A DNA stretch of 64,000 nucleotides from Bog-473 sp963843365 (GCA_963843365.1 CAWJKG010000002.1:558001-622000), one strand, 5' to 3'; positions 30,228 through 42,400 are shown, counted from the stretch's first letter. Numbers and translations: made by a program. The notes: generated from the letters alone by a model not told the origin.

Positions 30228-32075
30228 CTAGAAGGTTGCAGTCCCCGTGCCGCCGGCCTGCCAGATTGCAGCAAGGCCCGTACCGTCAGAGGCGGTCAAC
30301 TGGCCTTCGGACGGATCCGACGCCGCGCCCTCAATGGCGCTCAGCTCACCGAATGCCCCCGGAGTACCCGGCAGTGCCCCAGCGAGTCCCGGCAGGATTC
30401 CTGACGGGACGACCGAAACACTGGTACCGGACGCCGTGGCATTGTCATTGGTTTGCGTGGTTGCCGACGATGAAAGCAGGAAGCTCGACCCTGCCGTCAC
30501 GGTTCCCACGAAGTCACCCGGAGGAATGCCAGGCCCACTCACCGGCTTGTGAAGATCACTGGCGCGGATGGATGTGTCGTGCACAACGTCCGAACCACTC
30601 GTGACGGTTGCCGCATCCGTCCGCGTACCACCGTCGCAGTACGCCAGTGCCTTCGCACCAACGTCAGAGGCACTCGAAGCCTGTGGCACGCTGCTCGCGT
30701 CGATACCCTGCCCGGTCTCGATGGCCTCGAGCTCGCCTTCGGTGCACGCCACAGTAGTAGCGAGCTTGAAGCTCATGGCCGCCTTCGGGGTCGGGTAGGC
30801 AACGCTTTGCTGGGGGTTAGTGGGGGCCGGGACCGTGCCGCCCACGAAGCTCTCCGTGTCGGTGCCCAGGTTGAGCACGTCCTTGAGGCTGTTGAACGTC
30901 ACTGACGCGGTGTCAGGACTACCCGTGCCGCCCCACGTGTACCCGGCGGGAAGACCCGTCGGGAAGTTGATCGTGGCGTTGGTGACCGGGAGGACAGACC
31001 CCTCCAGAGCGGAAGCGGAACCCGGGCCCTGCGACCCGGTAGTAGCCGGGGTCGTGAGGGTCACGTTGTTCGGGTAGATGACACCCGCGTCCGCGTGGAG
31101 AGACGACGCGCAGCCGGTGAAGGCCAAGTCGTAGTCTGTCGCCACGGCAGGAGCCGTCGCCGTGTTTGTCATGCCGGCGGTCACAACCACCGAGCCCGAC
31201 GTCTCAGACGTGATTGCCGAAGGCGCCACTGCGGTTGAGCCGGTTGGCAACTGGAACTGCCCGATGACAGCGTGCGTGGAGTCGGTGACGGACAGGATTT
31301 CCGCCGCCACGAGCACCGGCGAAGTCGGCGTGTGATCCTCCGGCAGGCTGAAGGGCGAGACGTACTCCGTATCAGTGGTGTCGTAGTAGAACACCGAAAC
31401 AGGAGAGCCCTGAGCCAGAGGAAAGGCCCCAGTCGCGGGATTGTAGGTATGCGTGGTATCGAACTCCGGGGTGCTCGTCGTCACCGTGGCAGAACCATTG
31501 CTCACAGTGCCGGAGAACGTCGAGTACGGAGTGACCGGAGTGACAGTCGGCTCGATCGTGATCGCCGCCTTCTTGGCGAGAGCCGTGGCCCCAACGCCTA
31601 CGTTCGGCGTGACCTGCGCGGTTTCGAAGTTCTTCGCGCTCGGAAGGCCAAGCAGTTTGTTGCTGTCACTGATCACGGTGACGGTGATGCCGTCCCCCAG
31701 CAGTATCTGCTGACCGGCGATGGCCTGGGCGGTGATGACCATCACCTGCGGGACCCCGGCGACGCCGACCGGAAGGGCACTCTCGTCAACGGGACCGGTG
31801 GGGCCACCCGCGGAGGGGTTCGGCGAGAGCCCCGCATCCAGGGCCAGACCGACGGTTCCGGAACCCGTGCTGGTGTTGACGGGAATCGAGGTGTCGGCGG
31901 TGTCGTCGAAGGTTACGCCCCCTGTTGCATTGGCTGGATCGTTGCCGAGCGATGAGCACTGCAACACCGGTGGGCCCCCCGCAGAGACAAACGGAGACAC
32001 CCCCCCCAGCACGATGAGGCCGCTCGCTGGCAGCGCAACTGCGGCTGCCACGGCCAGCTTCTTTCGGATATTCAT
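30228..32075 (-). CDS. Secreted hypothetical protein
   Basis: 615 residues from the ATG at 32075, chosen because GGAGGGGAG lies about six bases upstream and because a classical signal peptide starts there ('MNIRKKLAVAAAVALPA', cleavage near 'VSAGG'). The frame extends upstream, but that part is not leader-like. The mature protein is rich in Thr, Ser, Val and Gly and has few cysteines. It contains segments such as 'SGTVSNGSATVTTSTPEFD' and 'ATVTSGSDVVHDTSIRASD', the latter resembling beta-solenoid-like repeats in actinobacterial exported proteins. No catalytic motif is visible and no family is assigned. It lies between two giant surface-protein genes and has its own terminator, so it is probably an independently transcribed envelope protein. 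Confidence 0.7.
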   Translation of the reverse strand: MNIRKKLAVAAAVALPASGLIVLGGVSPFVSAGGPPVLQCSSLGNDPANATGGVTFDDTADTSIPVNTSTGSGTVGLALDAGLSPNPSAGGPTGPVDESALPVGVAGVPQVMVITAQAIAGQQILLGDGITVTVISDSNKLLGLPSAKNFETAQVTPNVGVGATALAKKAAITIEPTVTPVTPYSTFSGTVSNGSATVTTSTPEFDTTHTYNPATGAFPLAQGSPVSVFYYDTTDTEYVSPFSLPEDHTPTSPVLVAAEILSVTDSTHAVIGQFQLPTGSTAVAPSAITSETSGSVVVTAGMTNTATAPAVATDYDLAFTGCASSLHADAGVIYPNNVTLTTPATTGSQGPGSASALEGSVLPVTNATINFPTGLPAGYTWGGTGSPDTASVTFNSLKDVLNLGTDTESFVGGTVPAPTNPQQSVAYPTPKAAMSFKLATTVACTEGELEAIETGQGIDASSVPQASSASDVGAKALAYCDGGTRTDAATVTSGSDVVHDTSIRASDLHKPVSGPGIPPGDFVGTVTAGSSFLLSSSATTQTNDNATASGTSVSVVPSGILPGLAGALPGTPGAFGELSAIEGAASDPSEGQLTASDGTGLAAIWQAGGTGTATF

Positions 32076-32365
32076 CTGTTCTCCCCTCCGGCCCACGTTA
32101 CGAGGCACCGGTGTCTTTGGACCCCTCTCAATCGCTCCTGACGCCACCCCCAACCGGACGGACCGACATCCGACCATGTGGTCAAAGACCTTTGTCAGGC
32201 TCGATTTGGTCAACGTAGCACCAAAAATATCGATGCGCTAGGCGTTGCGGCATCGGCCATTATATGGCTCTGACCAGGGATTTCATGATCTTTCGCGCCG
32301 ATCAGTCCCACCCATGCCTCGGAGCGTCCCAATCGCTCGTTGGCCGACGACGCCCACCACCCCCA

Positions 32366-32405
32366 AATGGAAACTGCCGCCGGATGACCGGCGGCAGTTT
32401 CCATT
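32366..32405 (-). terminator. Strong hairpin terminator after the DUF11-repeat gene
   Basis: A perfect 18-bp stem (32366-32383 with 32388-32405) and the four-base loop ATGA. It lies 21 bases past the stop of the minus-strand gene at 32427. This is one of the strongest hairpins in the window. Confidence 0.8.
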
Positions 32406-32426
32406 CACAATCTGTGCTCTTGTCGA

Positions 32427-35400
32427 TCACGACGTGAGCGGAATGGTCACTCCCGAGTTATTCGAATTCCACTGGAAGAAGTTGAACACGTCGAAACCAG
32501 TGGCCTGGGCGCTATCGGTCACGCTCCCAGCGGTGACATCGGCATCGGTGGTCGTATACGTGCCGGTGCACGTTTCCTGTTGACCCGGTGCCAGATTCTC
32601 GAGCGAATCAGGACACGACACGTCGATGTTCGGCGTGCTCGGGTCCGGGTCCGATGTCGTTTGGTCGGTCACCCCGATCTCGGTCAGCGAAATCGGTCCG
32701 GTGTTGGTGATGGTGTACGTGTAGTTGATGGTCTGCCCGGACGCCGTGAAGGTGGACGTCGAGGTCGTCACCAGACTGAGACTCCCCGTGTAGTTGCCAA
32801 GGTTCACCGTGATGCTCGTGCCGGGGGCAGGTGGGTCCGACGGAACCGGACAGTTCGCATCCGCTGGGCATACCAACGCTCCGTCTGGGTTCAGCGCAGC
32901 AGCCGAGGCGGTGTTCGTCACCGATCCGCTGTCGACGTCCTCCTGGCTCACCGTGTAGTTGGCCGTGCAGACGACGCTGTCGCCGGGAGCGACCGTGCCC
33001 GCGCGGACAGGTCACGTCCACCGGTTCGGCGGGGTCGCCGTTCCCGTCTACGGCCGAGTCAACGACGACGACGCTGTTCAACGTCGTCGTACCGGTGTTG
33101 GTCACCGTATAGGTGTACGGGATGATGTCGCCGGCCTGCGTATACCCGGTCGACGTCGTCGACTTGGCAAACTGAGGTTCGACGTCGCTCCGCTCGCCTC
33201 GACCGTCAGGACGGCGAGGGTCGAGCTCACCGAGGCGTTGTGCGGACCGTTCGCGCTGGCCGTGGCGTTGTTCGTCACCGAGCCGGAGTCCACGTCGGCT
33301 TGGGTCACGGTGTACGTGCCGGTGCAGGTCTCACTGGCGCCCTTGGCCAACGTGGTCGAGGGGCAGCTCACCGACACCAGGTTGTCGCTGACCGAAACAC
33401 CGGTGAGAGTCGTCGCCCCGGAGTTCGTGACGAGGTAGCTGTACGGAATCGTGTCGCCGGCCGCCGCTGTATCCGGTCGACGTCGTCGACTTGTGACAGG
33501 CTGATGGCCGAGGTCGGGCAGGACGGGAACGATCGATCCGCCGACCACCGGTGCAGTCAACTTCAGGCTCCCCGTGGAACCCAGGTAGGGGGCGTTCCCG
33601 AAGTTGAAGATCCCACCGTCGGCCGCAGCCTCCCAATAGCCCTGACCGTTCGAGGTGCTCCACACACCGACGACGGGCTTGTTGATGTGCTTGCCGCCCA
33701 TCGAGCCGAAGAAGTTGGGCTCGCCGAAGGTGAAGATCCCTCCGTCCGCGGCCAGCCTCCCAGTAGCCGTTCCCGTCGGGGGTGGGGGCGATCCCGACTA
33801 CGGGCTTGTTGAGGGTCTTGCCGCCCATCGAGCCGAAGTAGTGGGCGTCAGGGTAGGCAAAGACTCCACCGTCGGAGTCCACTTCCCAGTAGCCGTCCCC
33901 GCCCGGGGTGGAGGCGATCCCGACGACCGGATGTGCCAGGGGCTTGCCGCCCATGGAGCCGAAGTAGTGGGCGTCACCGAAGGCGAAGATGCCGCCGTCG
34001 GAGGCGACCTCCCAGTAACCGCCCCCGTCGGGGGTGGAGGCCATCCCGACGATCGGATGCGCGAGCGGCTTGCCGCCCATGGAGCCGTAGTACTGGGCGT
34101 CACCGAAGGCGAAGATGCCGCCGTCGGAGGCGACCTCCCAGTAACCGCCCCCGTCGGGGGTGCCTGCCATGCCGACCACCGGGTGCGCGAGGGGCTTGCC
34201 GCCCATGGAGCCGTAGTAGTTGGCGGTGCCGTAGGAGAAGATGCCGCCGTCGGAGGCCACCTCCCAGTAGCCGACCTTGGTGATTCCGACCGTTCCCGAC
34301 GCCGTCAGGTCATTGGCGGGGAAATTGGAGTTGCCGGTGTTGTTGCCCGGAAACACCGATCCCCAGACGTTTGGCTCGTAAATGCTGATCGTCGCCGAAG
34401 AGGGCGCGTACCCGGCCGGAATCGGCACGGTGCCGCTCAACAGCGACGGGAAGATGACGCCCGCTCCGGGCGTGTCGGCCGTTCCCGCATTGCACGAGGT
34501 GGACGACGACCCTCCGTAGAAGCAGTACACGGCGGGATTCACCTGGACCTGCGTGCCGGAAGCGGGAGAGCCGTTGAGGAGCACGTTGGATGACGGGGAT
34601 CGAGTACGGAGCGGCGTTGAGTTGCCCGTTCGGGTAGCCGCCGGCCCACCAGCCGCCGGCCCACCAGTTGGTTGATGCGCCGGCGTCGGACAGCGTCGCG
34701 CTGTGGCCGGCTGCGGCGAGCGGCGGGTTGAAACGCCACGGTCGGAGGGCTCTGCGGAGTCCCCTGGCCGGTGAAGTCGAGCAACGCCTCGCCGGCGAAG
34801 TCGGCCTGCGAAGGCGTGGCCCCGACCGCCGTCGTGGCTGTGATGTTGGCGATCGCAACGATGCAGGTACTCAGTCCTGCGTTGATCTCCGCTTGGCTGG
34901 GTGGGCACACGGCATTTGGATCGGGGTTGAATACCGTTGACCCCAGATTCCCTCCGGAACTGAAGCCGCCCCCGGCCGAGGTACCGACGGTGATCGTGCC
35001 GTTATAGGTCCCCGATGCGTTCGGACTAGCGAGCGTGTTGATTCCCCCGAGGATGTCCGCTTCGCTGCCCAGCACGCTGAGGTTGAAAGGCTGGGTGACC
35101 ACTGCCAGCGGGCTCGTCTGGAAGATGCCGTAGCTGTCGGCGGGGTTGAGCCCGTTGCAGACAACCGAGAGCGAGCTGTTGTTGTTCACTCCGGTGAGGA
35201 TGCCGGGCGATGCTGTCGTTCCGCTGGTCGACTGCGAGCCGATGGTGAAGGTGCACGGCGCACCCGCATCCGCCGGTCGAACGGAGGCCGCCCCGGCAGA
35301 ACTCGTGACCGGAACGGTGGCAAGGGTTGCAACGCCGATGAAGCCCCCTACCGCAAGTAGTGACACTGCGGTTTGTCGGATTTTCCGTGCCCATCCAACA

Positions 35401-35429
35401 CGAGACACAAATTCCCGGTGCTTCGACAT
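32427..35429 (-). pseudogene. Secreted GYW-repeat and DUF11-repeat protein, several frameshifts
   Basis: The start ATG at 35429 is preceded by GAGGGCGG and begins 'MSKHREFVSRVGWARKI' followed by a hydrophobic signal segment ending near 'SSAGAAS'. A unique N-terminal domain with paired cysteines ('PCTFTIGSQ', 'SLSVVCNGL') is followed by six GYW repeats (about 34280 to 33540), then about three DUF11 domains ('IPYSYLVTNSG', 'YTYTVTNTG', 'INYTYTITNTG'). Frame breaks lie near 34733, 34590, 33756, 33490, 33170 and 33010. Removing one G near 33756 restores the fifth GYW repeat. Repaired, it would be about 1,000 residues. DUF11 domains are typical of exposed, often cross-linked surface proteins. It is either inactive or affected by base errors. 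Confidence 0.7.
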
Positions 35430-35621
35430 GTTGCCGCCCTCGATTCTCAAAGTGGGACCTGTTGATACTTCGCCGAAGGCCCCCCCCGACGGCAGCGGAA
35501 TGGGGATTTTAGACGCCTCCCTCGGCCTGTCAAGATTGTGCGATCGCACAGTTTTCGATAGAGGGGTCCGGGTGAGACTCATCTCCAACAGGGGCCGCGT
35601 GCCCCTGGCGAACCGACCAGC

Positions 35622-35657
35622 GGCATAGCGAGGGCCGCAAGGTGGCCTCGCTATGCC
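35622..35657. terminator. Hairpin upstream of the transposase fragment
   Basis: A perfect 12-bp stem (GGCATAGCGAGG at 35622-35633, complement at 35646-35657) with a 12-base loop. It lies in the gap between the divergent DUF11-repeat gene and the transposase remnant. It might shield the insertion from outside transcription or be a leftover gene terminator. Confidence 0.45.
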
Positions 35658-35687
35658 ACCGGCATCCAGTCTCAGCCTCGCGCTTGG

Positions 35688-35706
35688 CCCTTTACTGTAT
35701 AAGTCC
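35688..35706 (+). repeat. 19-bp motif, copy A (near transposase remnant)
   Basis: CCCTTTACTGTATAAGTCC, matching 44005-44023 at 18 of 19 positions. It lies 19 bases before the transposase start. It may be an insertion-sequence end or a promoter carrying TGTATAA. Confidence 0.5.
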
Positions 35707-35725
35707 AGTATGTCACCGTTGAATC

Positions 35726-36229
35726 ATGGTGTTCGGTGACGACGAAATTCCCCCGAACGGTCCCAATTCGGACTCTCGGTACACGCTCGCCGCATTCCGG
35801 CGCGACTTTCCCGACCACGAGGCCTGCCTGCAATGGCTGTGGCGCCGCCGCTACTCCCCGGACGGCGTCCACGCATTCTGTCCACGCTGCGAGGCCCTGA
35901 CGGCCTTCAAGCGCTATCGAGCGAAGCAGAAGCGCCAGGATTGGACGTGCACGGCCTGTGGCCTTCACGTGCACCCGACGGCGGGGACGGTCTTTCACAA
36001 GTCCTCGACCGGCTTGCACCTGTGGTTCTACGCCGCGTATTTGATGACCGGTACTCGCTGTGGAATCTCGGCCAAGCAACTGCAGCGAGAGCTCGGAGTC
36101 ACCTACAAGACCGCGCACCGGATGTGCACCTTGATCAGGACCCAACTCACGACCCAGGACGGTGACGGGCTCCCTGGCCGTGCGATCGAAGTCTGGTCGA
36201 GCCCTCCCAGAGGTCCCTCCCCTCGCTGA
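35726..36229 (+). pseudogene. IS1595-family transposase, truncated before the DDE domain
   Basis: 167 residues. It contains the N-terminal zinc-ribbon of ISXO2/IS1595 transposases, 'FCPRCEALTAFKRY' and 'WTCTACGLHVHPTAGTVFH', with two CxxC pairs. The helical 'LWFYAAYLMTGTRCGISAKQ' and 'LGVTYKTAHRMCTLIR' segments follow, typical of the DNA-binding region. The sequence then stops being transposase-like exactly where the catalytic domain should begin (after 'GRAIEV', where the family has 'DE'). Full-length members are about 300 residues, so the DDE/N catalytic core is absent and the protein cannot transpose DNA alone. It lies between two giant surface-protein genes and marks past element activity. 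Confidence 0.85.
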
Positions 36230-36260
36230 CGCTCGGGCCCGGCGAATGGCTGGCCAAATG

Positions 36261-36294
36261 AGTTGACCCGCCACCGGACGGCAGCGGGTCAACT
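36261..36294. terminator. Hairpin after the transposase remnant
   Basis: A perfect 11-bp stem (AGTTGACCCGC at 36261-36271, complement at 36284-36294) with a 12-base loop. It could be a terminator for the remnant or part of the old element end. Confidence 0.45.
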
Positions 36295-36296
36295 CA

Positions 36297-36344
36297 GCGT
36301 TCTGGCAGCAGGTAATTAAAGCGTTCTGGCAGCAGGTTATTAAG
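36297..36344. repeat. 24-bp tandem direct repeat
   Basis: Two adjacent copies of GCGTTCTGGCAGCAGGTWATTAAR differing at two positions. They lie immediately after the hairpin at 36261-36294 and about 70 bases before the stop of the giant TIG/IPT gene. Confidence 0.7.
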
Positions 36345-36413
36345 CAGCCTTTCCACCATCTCGTCTTCAATCCCAGAAGGGCTCCCCTCCCCCAGCCCCA
36401 CGGAGGAACGGCC

Positions 36414-39400
36414 CTAGCCGGTGACGGCCATTCCCACGATCGGATCGTTCAGGGGTTGGCTCCCTCCGGACCCAAGAGCTGTGGCGTCGCCGTAGTGCAT
36501 GGACAGACCGTTGGCCGCCACCAACCAGTAGCCACCCCCATCAGGACTGGAGGCAATGCCGCTGACGGGCGCGCTCGGTGGCGTCGCACCGGCTGAGCCG
36601 TAGAACTGGGCACTGGGGTACGCAAACACCCCGCCGTCCTTGCCCACGAGCCAGTAGCCCTTGCCGTTGGGAGTCGGGGCCATCCCGGCGATTGGTTGGT
36701 TGAGGGGCTGGCCGCCACGTGACCCGTAGAAGTGGCCGTCGCCGTAGGCGAAGATGCCGCCGTCGCTCGCAACAAGCCAGTAACCGCCTCCATCAGCCGT
36801 CGCAGCCATTCCGACGATCGGCGCGTTGAGGTGCTGGCCCCCACGAGACCCGTAGAAGTGGGCGTCGCCATAGGCGAACATGCCGCCGTCGCTGGCAACG
36901 AGCCAGTAACCGCCTCCATCAGGCGTTGCCGCCATTCCGACGATCGGCGCGTCCAGGGCCTGGCCCCCGCGAGATCCGTAGAAGTGCGCGTCGCCGTAGG
37001 CGAAGATGCCACCGTCCTTGGCGACGAGCCAGTAGCCGCCACCATCAGGAGTCGAGGCCATGCCGACGATCGGCTGGCTCAGCTTCATCCCACCGGCGGA
37101 GCCGTGGAAAGCTGCGCCGCCGAAGCTGAAGACGCCACCGTCGGAGGCGACCTCCCAGTATCCCGGCGTGGACGAGGGCTTGGTGACGGGCGGCGCCACG
37201 TACGTGAAGGCACCCTTGTCGGTCGCCGAACCACCGAGGGTTGACACGACAACGTCAACCGCACCAGCGGAGCCGGCCGGCGTCGTCACGGTGATCGACG
37301 ATGCACTGCTCGCCGTGACGTTGCCGCCCTTGCCACCAAAGGTGACCGAGCTGGGCGACGCCAAGTTGGAACCGGCGATCGTCACGACGGTGCCGCCCTG
37401 AGTCGAGCCCTGGTTGGGGCTGACCGAGGTGACGGACGGAGCCGCGACGTAGGTGAACGCCGAGTCGTCCCCGCCACTCCCGTTGGGGGTTGTCACGGTC
37501 ACGTCAACCGCGCCGGTGCCCGCCGGGGATGTGACCGTCAGGCTGGTGGGGGTGGTCACGTTCACTGAGGTGCCCGCGTTCGAACCGAAGTCGACCGAAG
37601 TCGATCCCGATACGAACCCCGTTCCGGTCACTGTGACCGAGGTCCCACCACCTGTCGGTCCCCCTGAGGGGCTCACCGCGCTCACTGTCGGCGGACCGTT
37701 GTAGGTGTACTCGTCAGCGGGCGAGTTGACCGGCGAGGTGCCGTTGGGCGTGGTGACCGTCACGTCGACCGTCCCCGTGCCCGCCGGGACGACCACCTGC
37801 AGGCTGCCCGAGGTCACGCTGGAGATCCCGCTGCCGGCGGTCGAGCCGAAGTGCACGGCGGTGGCCCCGGTGAAGTTGGAACCGTTGACCGTGACGGTGT
37901 TGCCTCCGGCCGGAGCACCATTGTTCGGGCTGACGCCCGTGACCGTCGGTGCCGGGTTGAAGGTGAACGAGTCAGCGGGCGAATTGACCGCTGAGGTGCC
38001 GTTGGGCGTGGTGACGGTCACGTCGACGGTGCCGGTCCCCGCCGGGGCGATGATCGTGAGGCTGCCCGCGGTCACGTTGGAGAGCCCGGTGCCCAGGGTC
38101 GAGCCGAAGTGCACGGCCGTCGCCCCGGTCAGGTTGGTGCCGCTCACCGTGACCTGGGTCCCGCCACCAGCTGGCCCGTTGGTCGGGCTGAGCCCGGTGA
38201 CCGTCGGCGGCGGGTTGTAGGTGTAGTTGTCAGCCGGCGAGTTGACCGCCGAGGTGCCGTTGGGGGTGGTGACGGTCACGTCGACCGTTCCGGACCCGGC
38301 CGGGGCCGTCACTTGCAGGCTGCCGGCGGTGACGTTGGAGATCCCGCTGCCCGCGGTCGAGCCGAAGTGCACGGCCGTGGCCCCGGTCAGGTTGGTGCCG
38401 CTCACCGTGACCTGGGTCCCGCCGGCTGCGGGCCCGTTCGTCGGGCTGACGCCGGTGACCGTCGGCGGCGCGTTGTAGGTGTAGTTGTCCGCGGGCGAGT
38501 TGACCGCCGAGGTGCCGTTGGGCGTGGTGACGGTCACGTCCACGGTGCCGGTGCCTGTCGGGACGACCACTTGCAGGCTGCCCGCGGAGACGTTGGAGAT
38601 CCCGGTGCCCGCGGTCGAGCCGAAGTGCACGGCGGTGGCCCCGGTGAAGTTGGAACCGTTGACCGTGACGGTGTTGCCTCCGGCCTGGGGCCCGTTGTTC
38701 GGGCTGACCCCGCTCACCGTCGGCGGACCGTTGTAGGTGTACTCGTCAGCGGGTGAGTTGACCGGCGAGGTGCCGTTGGGCGTGGTGACGGTGACGTCGA
38801 CGGTGCCGGTCCCTGAGGGGACGACCACCTGCAGGCTGCCCGAGGTCACGCTGGAGATCCCGGTGCCCAGGGTCGAGCCGAAGTGCACGGCGGTGGCCCC
38901 GGTGAAGTTGGAACCGTTGACCGTGACGGTGTTGCCTCCGGCCGGAGCACCATTGTTCGGGCTGACGCCCGTGACCGTCGGTGCCGGGTTGAAGGTGAAC
39001 GAGTCGGCGGGCGAATTGACCGCTGAGGTGCCGTTGGGCGTGGTGACGGTCACGTCGACGGTGCCGGTCCCCGCCGGGGCGGTGATCGTGAGGCTGCCCG
39101 CGGTCACGTTGGAGAGACCGGTGCCCAGGGTCGAGCCGAAGTGCACGGCCGTCGCCCCGGTCAGGTTGGTGCCGCTCACCGTGACCTGGGTCCCGCCGGC
39201 TGCGGGCCCGTTGGTCGGGCTGAGCCCGGTGACCGTCGGCGGCGGGTTGTAGGTATAGGCATCGGTCAGCGGTGTGGACGCACCACCGGCGGACGTCGAG
39301 ACGGTCACCGAGACCGTGCCCGTCCCTGCGGGGACGACCACCTGCAGGCTGCCTGAGGTGACGTTGCCGACGTTGGTGCCCTGGACCGAACCGAATTCGA

Positions 39401-42400
39401 CCGTGGGCGTCCCGGTGAAGTTGGTGCCGTTGACCGTGACGGTGTTGCCTCCGGCCTGGGGCCCGTTGTTCGGGCTGACGCCGGTGACCGTCGGCGGCGC
39501 GTTGTAGGTGTAGTTGTCGGCCGGCGAGTTGACCGCCGAGGTGCCGTTGGGCGTGGTGACGGTGACGTCGACGGTGCCGGTGCCTGAGGGGACGACCACT
39601 TGCAGGCTGCCCGCGGAGACGTTGGAGATCCCGGTGCCCGCGGTCGAGCCGAAGTGCACGGCGGTGGCCCCGGTGAAGTTGGAACCGTTGACCGTGACGG
39701 TGTTGCCACCGGCCTGGGGACCGTTGTTCGGAGAGACCCCGCTGACTGTGGGCGGACCGTTATAGGTGTACTCGTCAGCGGGTGAGTTGACCGGCGAGGT
39801 GCCGTTGGGCGTGGTGACGGTGACGTCGACGGTGCCGGTCCCTGAGGGGACGACCACCTGCAGGCTGCCCGAGGTCACGCTGGAGATCCCGGTGCCCAGG
39901 GTCGAGCCGAAGTGCACGGCGGTGGCCCCGGTGAAGTTGGAACCGTTGACCGTGACGGTGTTGCCTCCGGCCGGAGCACCATTGTTCGGGCTGACGCCCG
40001 TGACCGTCGGTGCCGGGTTGAAGGTGAACGAGTCGGCGGGCGAATTGACCGCTGAGGTGCCGCTGGGCGTGGTGACCGTGACGTCGACCGTCCCGGTCCC
40101 TGCCGGAGAGGTGATCGTGAGGCTGCCCGCGGTGACGTTGGAGAGACCGGTGCCCAGGGTCGAGCCGAAGTGCACGGCCGTCGCCCCGGTGAGATTGGTG
40201 CCGCTCACCGTGACCTGGGTCCCGCCGGCTGCGGGCCCGTTGGTCGGGCTGAGCCCGGTGACCGTTGGCGGCGGGTTGTAGGTGTAGGCGCTCGGCAGCG
40301 GTGAGGACGCACCACCGGCGGACGTCGAGACCGTCACCGAGACCGTGCCCGTCCCTGCGGGGACGACCACCTGCAGGCTGCCTGAGGTGACGTTGCCGAC
40401 GTTGGTGCCCTGGACCGAACCGAAGTCGACCGTGGGGGTCCCGGTGAAGTTGGAACCGTTGACCGTGACGGTGTTGCCTCCGGCCTGGGGCCCGTTGTTC
40501 GGGCTGACCCCGGTCACCGTGGGCGGCGGGTTGTAGGTGTAGTTGTCGGCCGGCGAGTTGACCGCCGAGGTGCCGTTGGGCGTGGTGACGGTGACGTCGA
40601 CGGTGCCGGTGCCTGAGGGGACGACCACTTGCAGGCTGCCCGCGGAGACGTTGGAGATCCCGGTGCCCGCGGTCGAGCCGAAGTGCACGGCGGTGGCCCC
40701 GGTGAAGTTGGAACCGTTGACCGTGACGGTGTTGCCACCGGCCTGGGGACCGTTGTTCGGAGAGACCCCGCTGACTGTGGGCGGACCGTTATAGGTGTAC
40801 TCGTCAGCGGGTGAGTTGACCGGCGAGGTGCCGTTGGGCGTGGTGACGGTGACGTCGACGGTGCCGGTCCCTGAGGGGACGACCACCTGCAGGCTGCCCG
40901 AGGTCACGCTGGAGATCCCGGTGCCCAGGGTCGAGCCGAAGTGCACGGCGGTGGCCCCGGTGAAGTTGGAACCGTTGACCGTGACGGTGTTGCCTCCGGC
41001 CGGAGCACCATTGTTCGGGCTGACGCCCGTGACCGTCGGTGCCGGGTTGAAGGTGAACGAGTCGGCGGGCGAATTGACCGCTGAGGTGCCGCTGGGCGTG
41101 GTGACCGTGACGTCGACCGTCCCGGTCCCTGCCGGAGAGGTGATCGTGAGGCTGCCCGCGGTGACGTTGGAGAGACCGGTGCCCAGGGTCGAGCCGAAGT
41201 GCACGGCCGTCGCCCCGGTGAGATTGGTGCCGCTCACCGTGACCTGGGTCCCGCCGGCTGCGGGCCCGTTGGTCGGGCTGAGCCCGGTGACCGTTGGTAA
41301 CGCCGGCGCGTTGTAGGTGTAGTTGTCGGCCGGCGAGTTGACTGCCGAGGTGCCGTTGGGCGTGGTCACCGTCACGTCGACCGTGCCGGTGCCCGCCGGA
41401 GCGGTCACCTGCAGGCTGCCGGCGGTGACGTTGGAGATCCCGGTGCCTAGGGTCGAACCGAAGTGCACGGCCGTGGCCCCGGTCAGGTTGGTGCCGCTCA
41501 CCGTGACCAGGGTCCCGCCGGCTGCGGGCCCGTTCGTCGGACTTACTCCCGTGACCGTCGGTGGAGAGGCGGCGTTGTAGGTGTAGTTGTCAGCGGGCGA
41601 GTTGACGGGCGAGGTGCCGTCGGGCGTGGTGACGGTCACGTCCACGGTGCCGGTGCCCGCCGGGGCCGTCACCTGCAGGCTGCCGGCGGTGACGTTGGAA
41701 ATGCTGGTGCCCGCGGTCGAGCCGAAGTGCACGGCGGTGGCCCCGGTCAGGTTGGTGCCGCTCACCGTGACCTGGGTCCCGCCGGCTGCGGGCCCGTTGG
41801 TCGGGCTGACGCCGGTGACGGTCGGGGCCGTGCCGCCGGTGCCACAGGTCGGGCACGAGATGAGGGTGTTCGACTCGACCGAGTTGACGAGCTGGTAGGA
41901 GAGGCCGTTGTTGTAGGTGCCGGTCCCGCCGTCAGCTGCGTACGTGCTCTGCGTCAAGGAAAGGTTCGGCTCGTCGACGTAGACGTGGCACGGAGAGCAC
42001 GACACCGACGGCATCACGAACGAACCGCTGATGGTGCCTTGCGTCAGCGTGCAGGTCGCCGTGGGTCCGGGGCTCGTTTCGGACGCTCCGCCGGTGCTGC
42101 CACAGTCGTAGCCGGCCGGGGTGACGGCGAGGGTGTCGGTGGCCATGGAGGCCTCGACGGCGCTGCTCCGGGTCGTCCCGACCCAGACCGCCGGGGCGGG
42201 AACAGCCACCGCGGTGCCGGTCGGCCCGATGGGGTCGACGAAGCTCGGGGCCCCTTGGGACCCCGCGCCCCACCAGTTACAGCTGCCACAGGTGTTGAGC
42301 GTGACGGTCTGTCCGGGCGCCACCGTCCCGGGCGAGAACGTGGCTGTGGCCGGGTCCGGCGTCGGGTCGTTGGCGTAGGAGATCTGCAAGGTGGCCGCGA

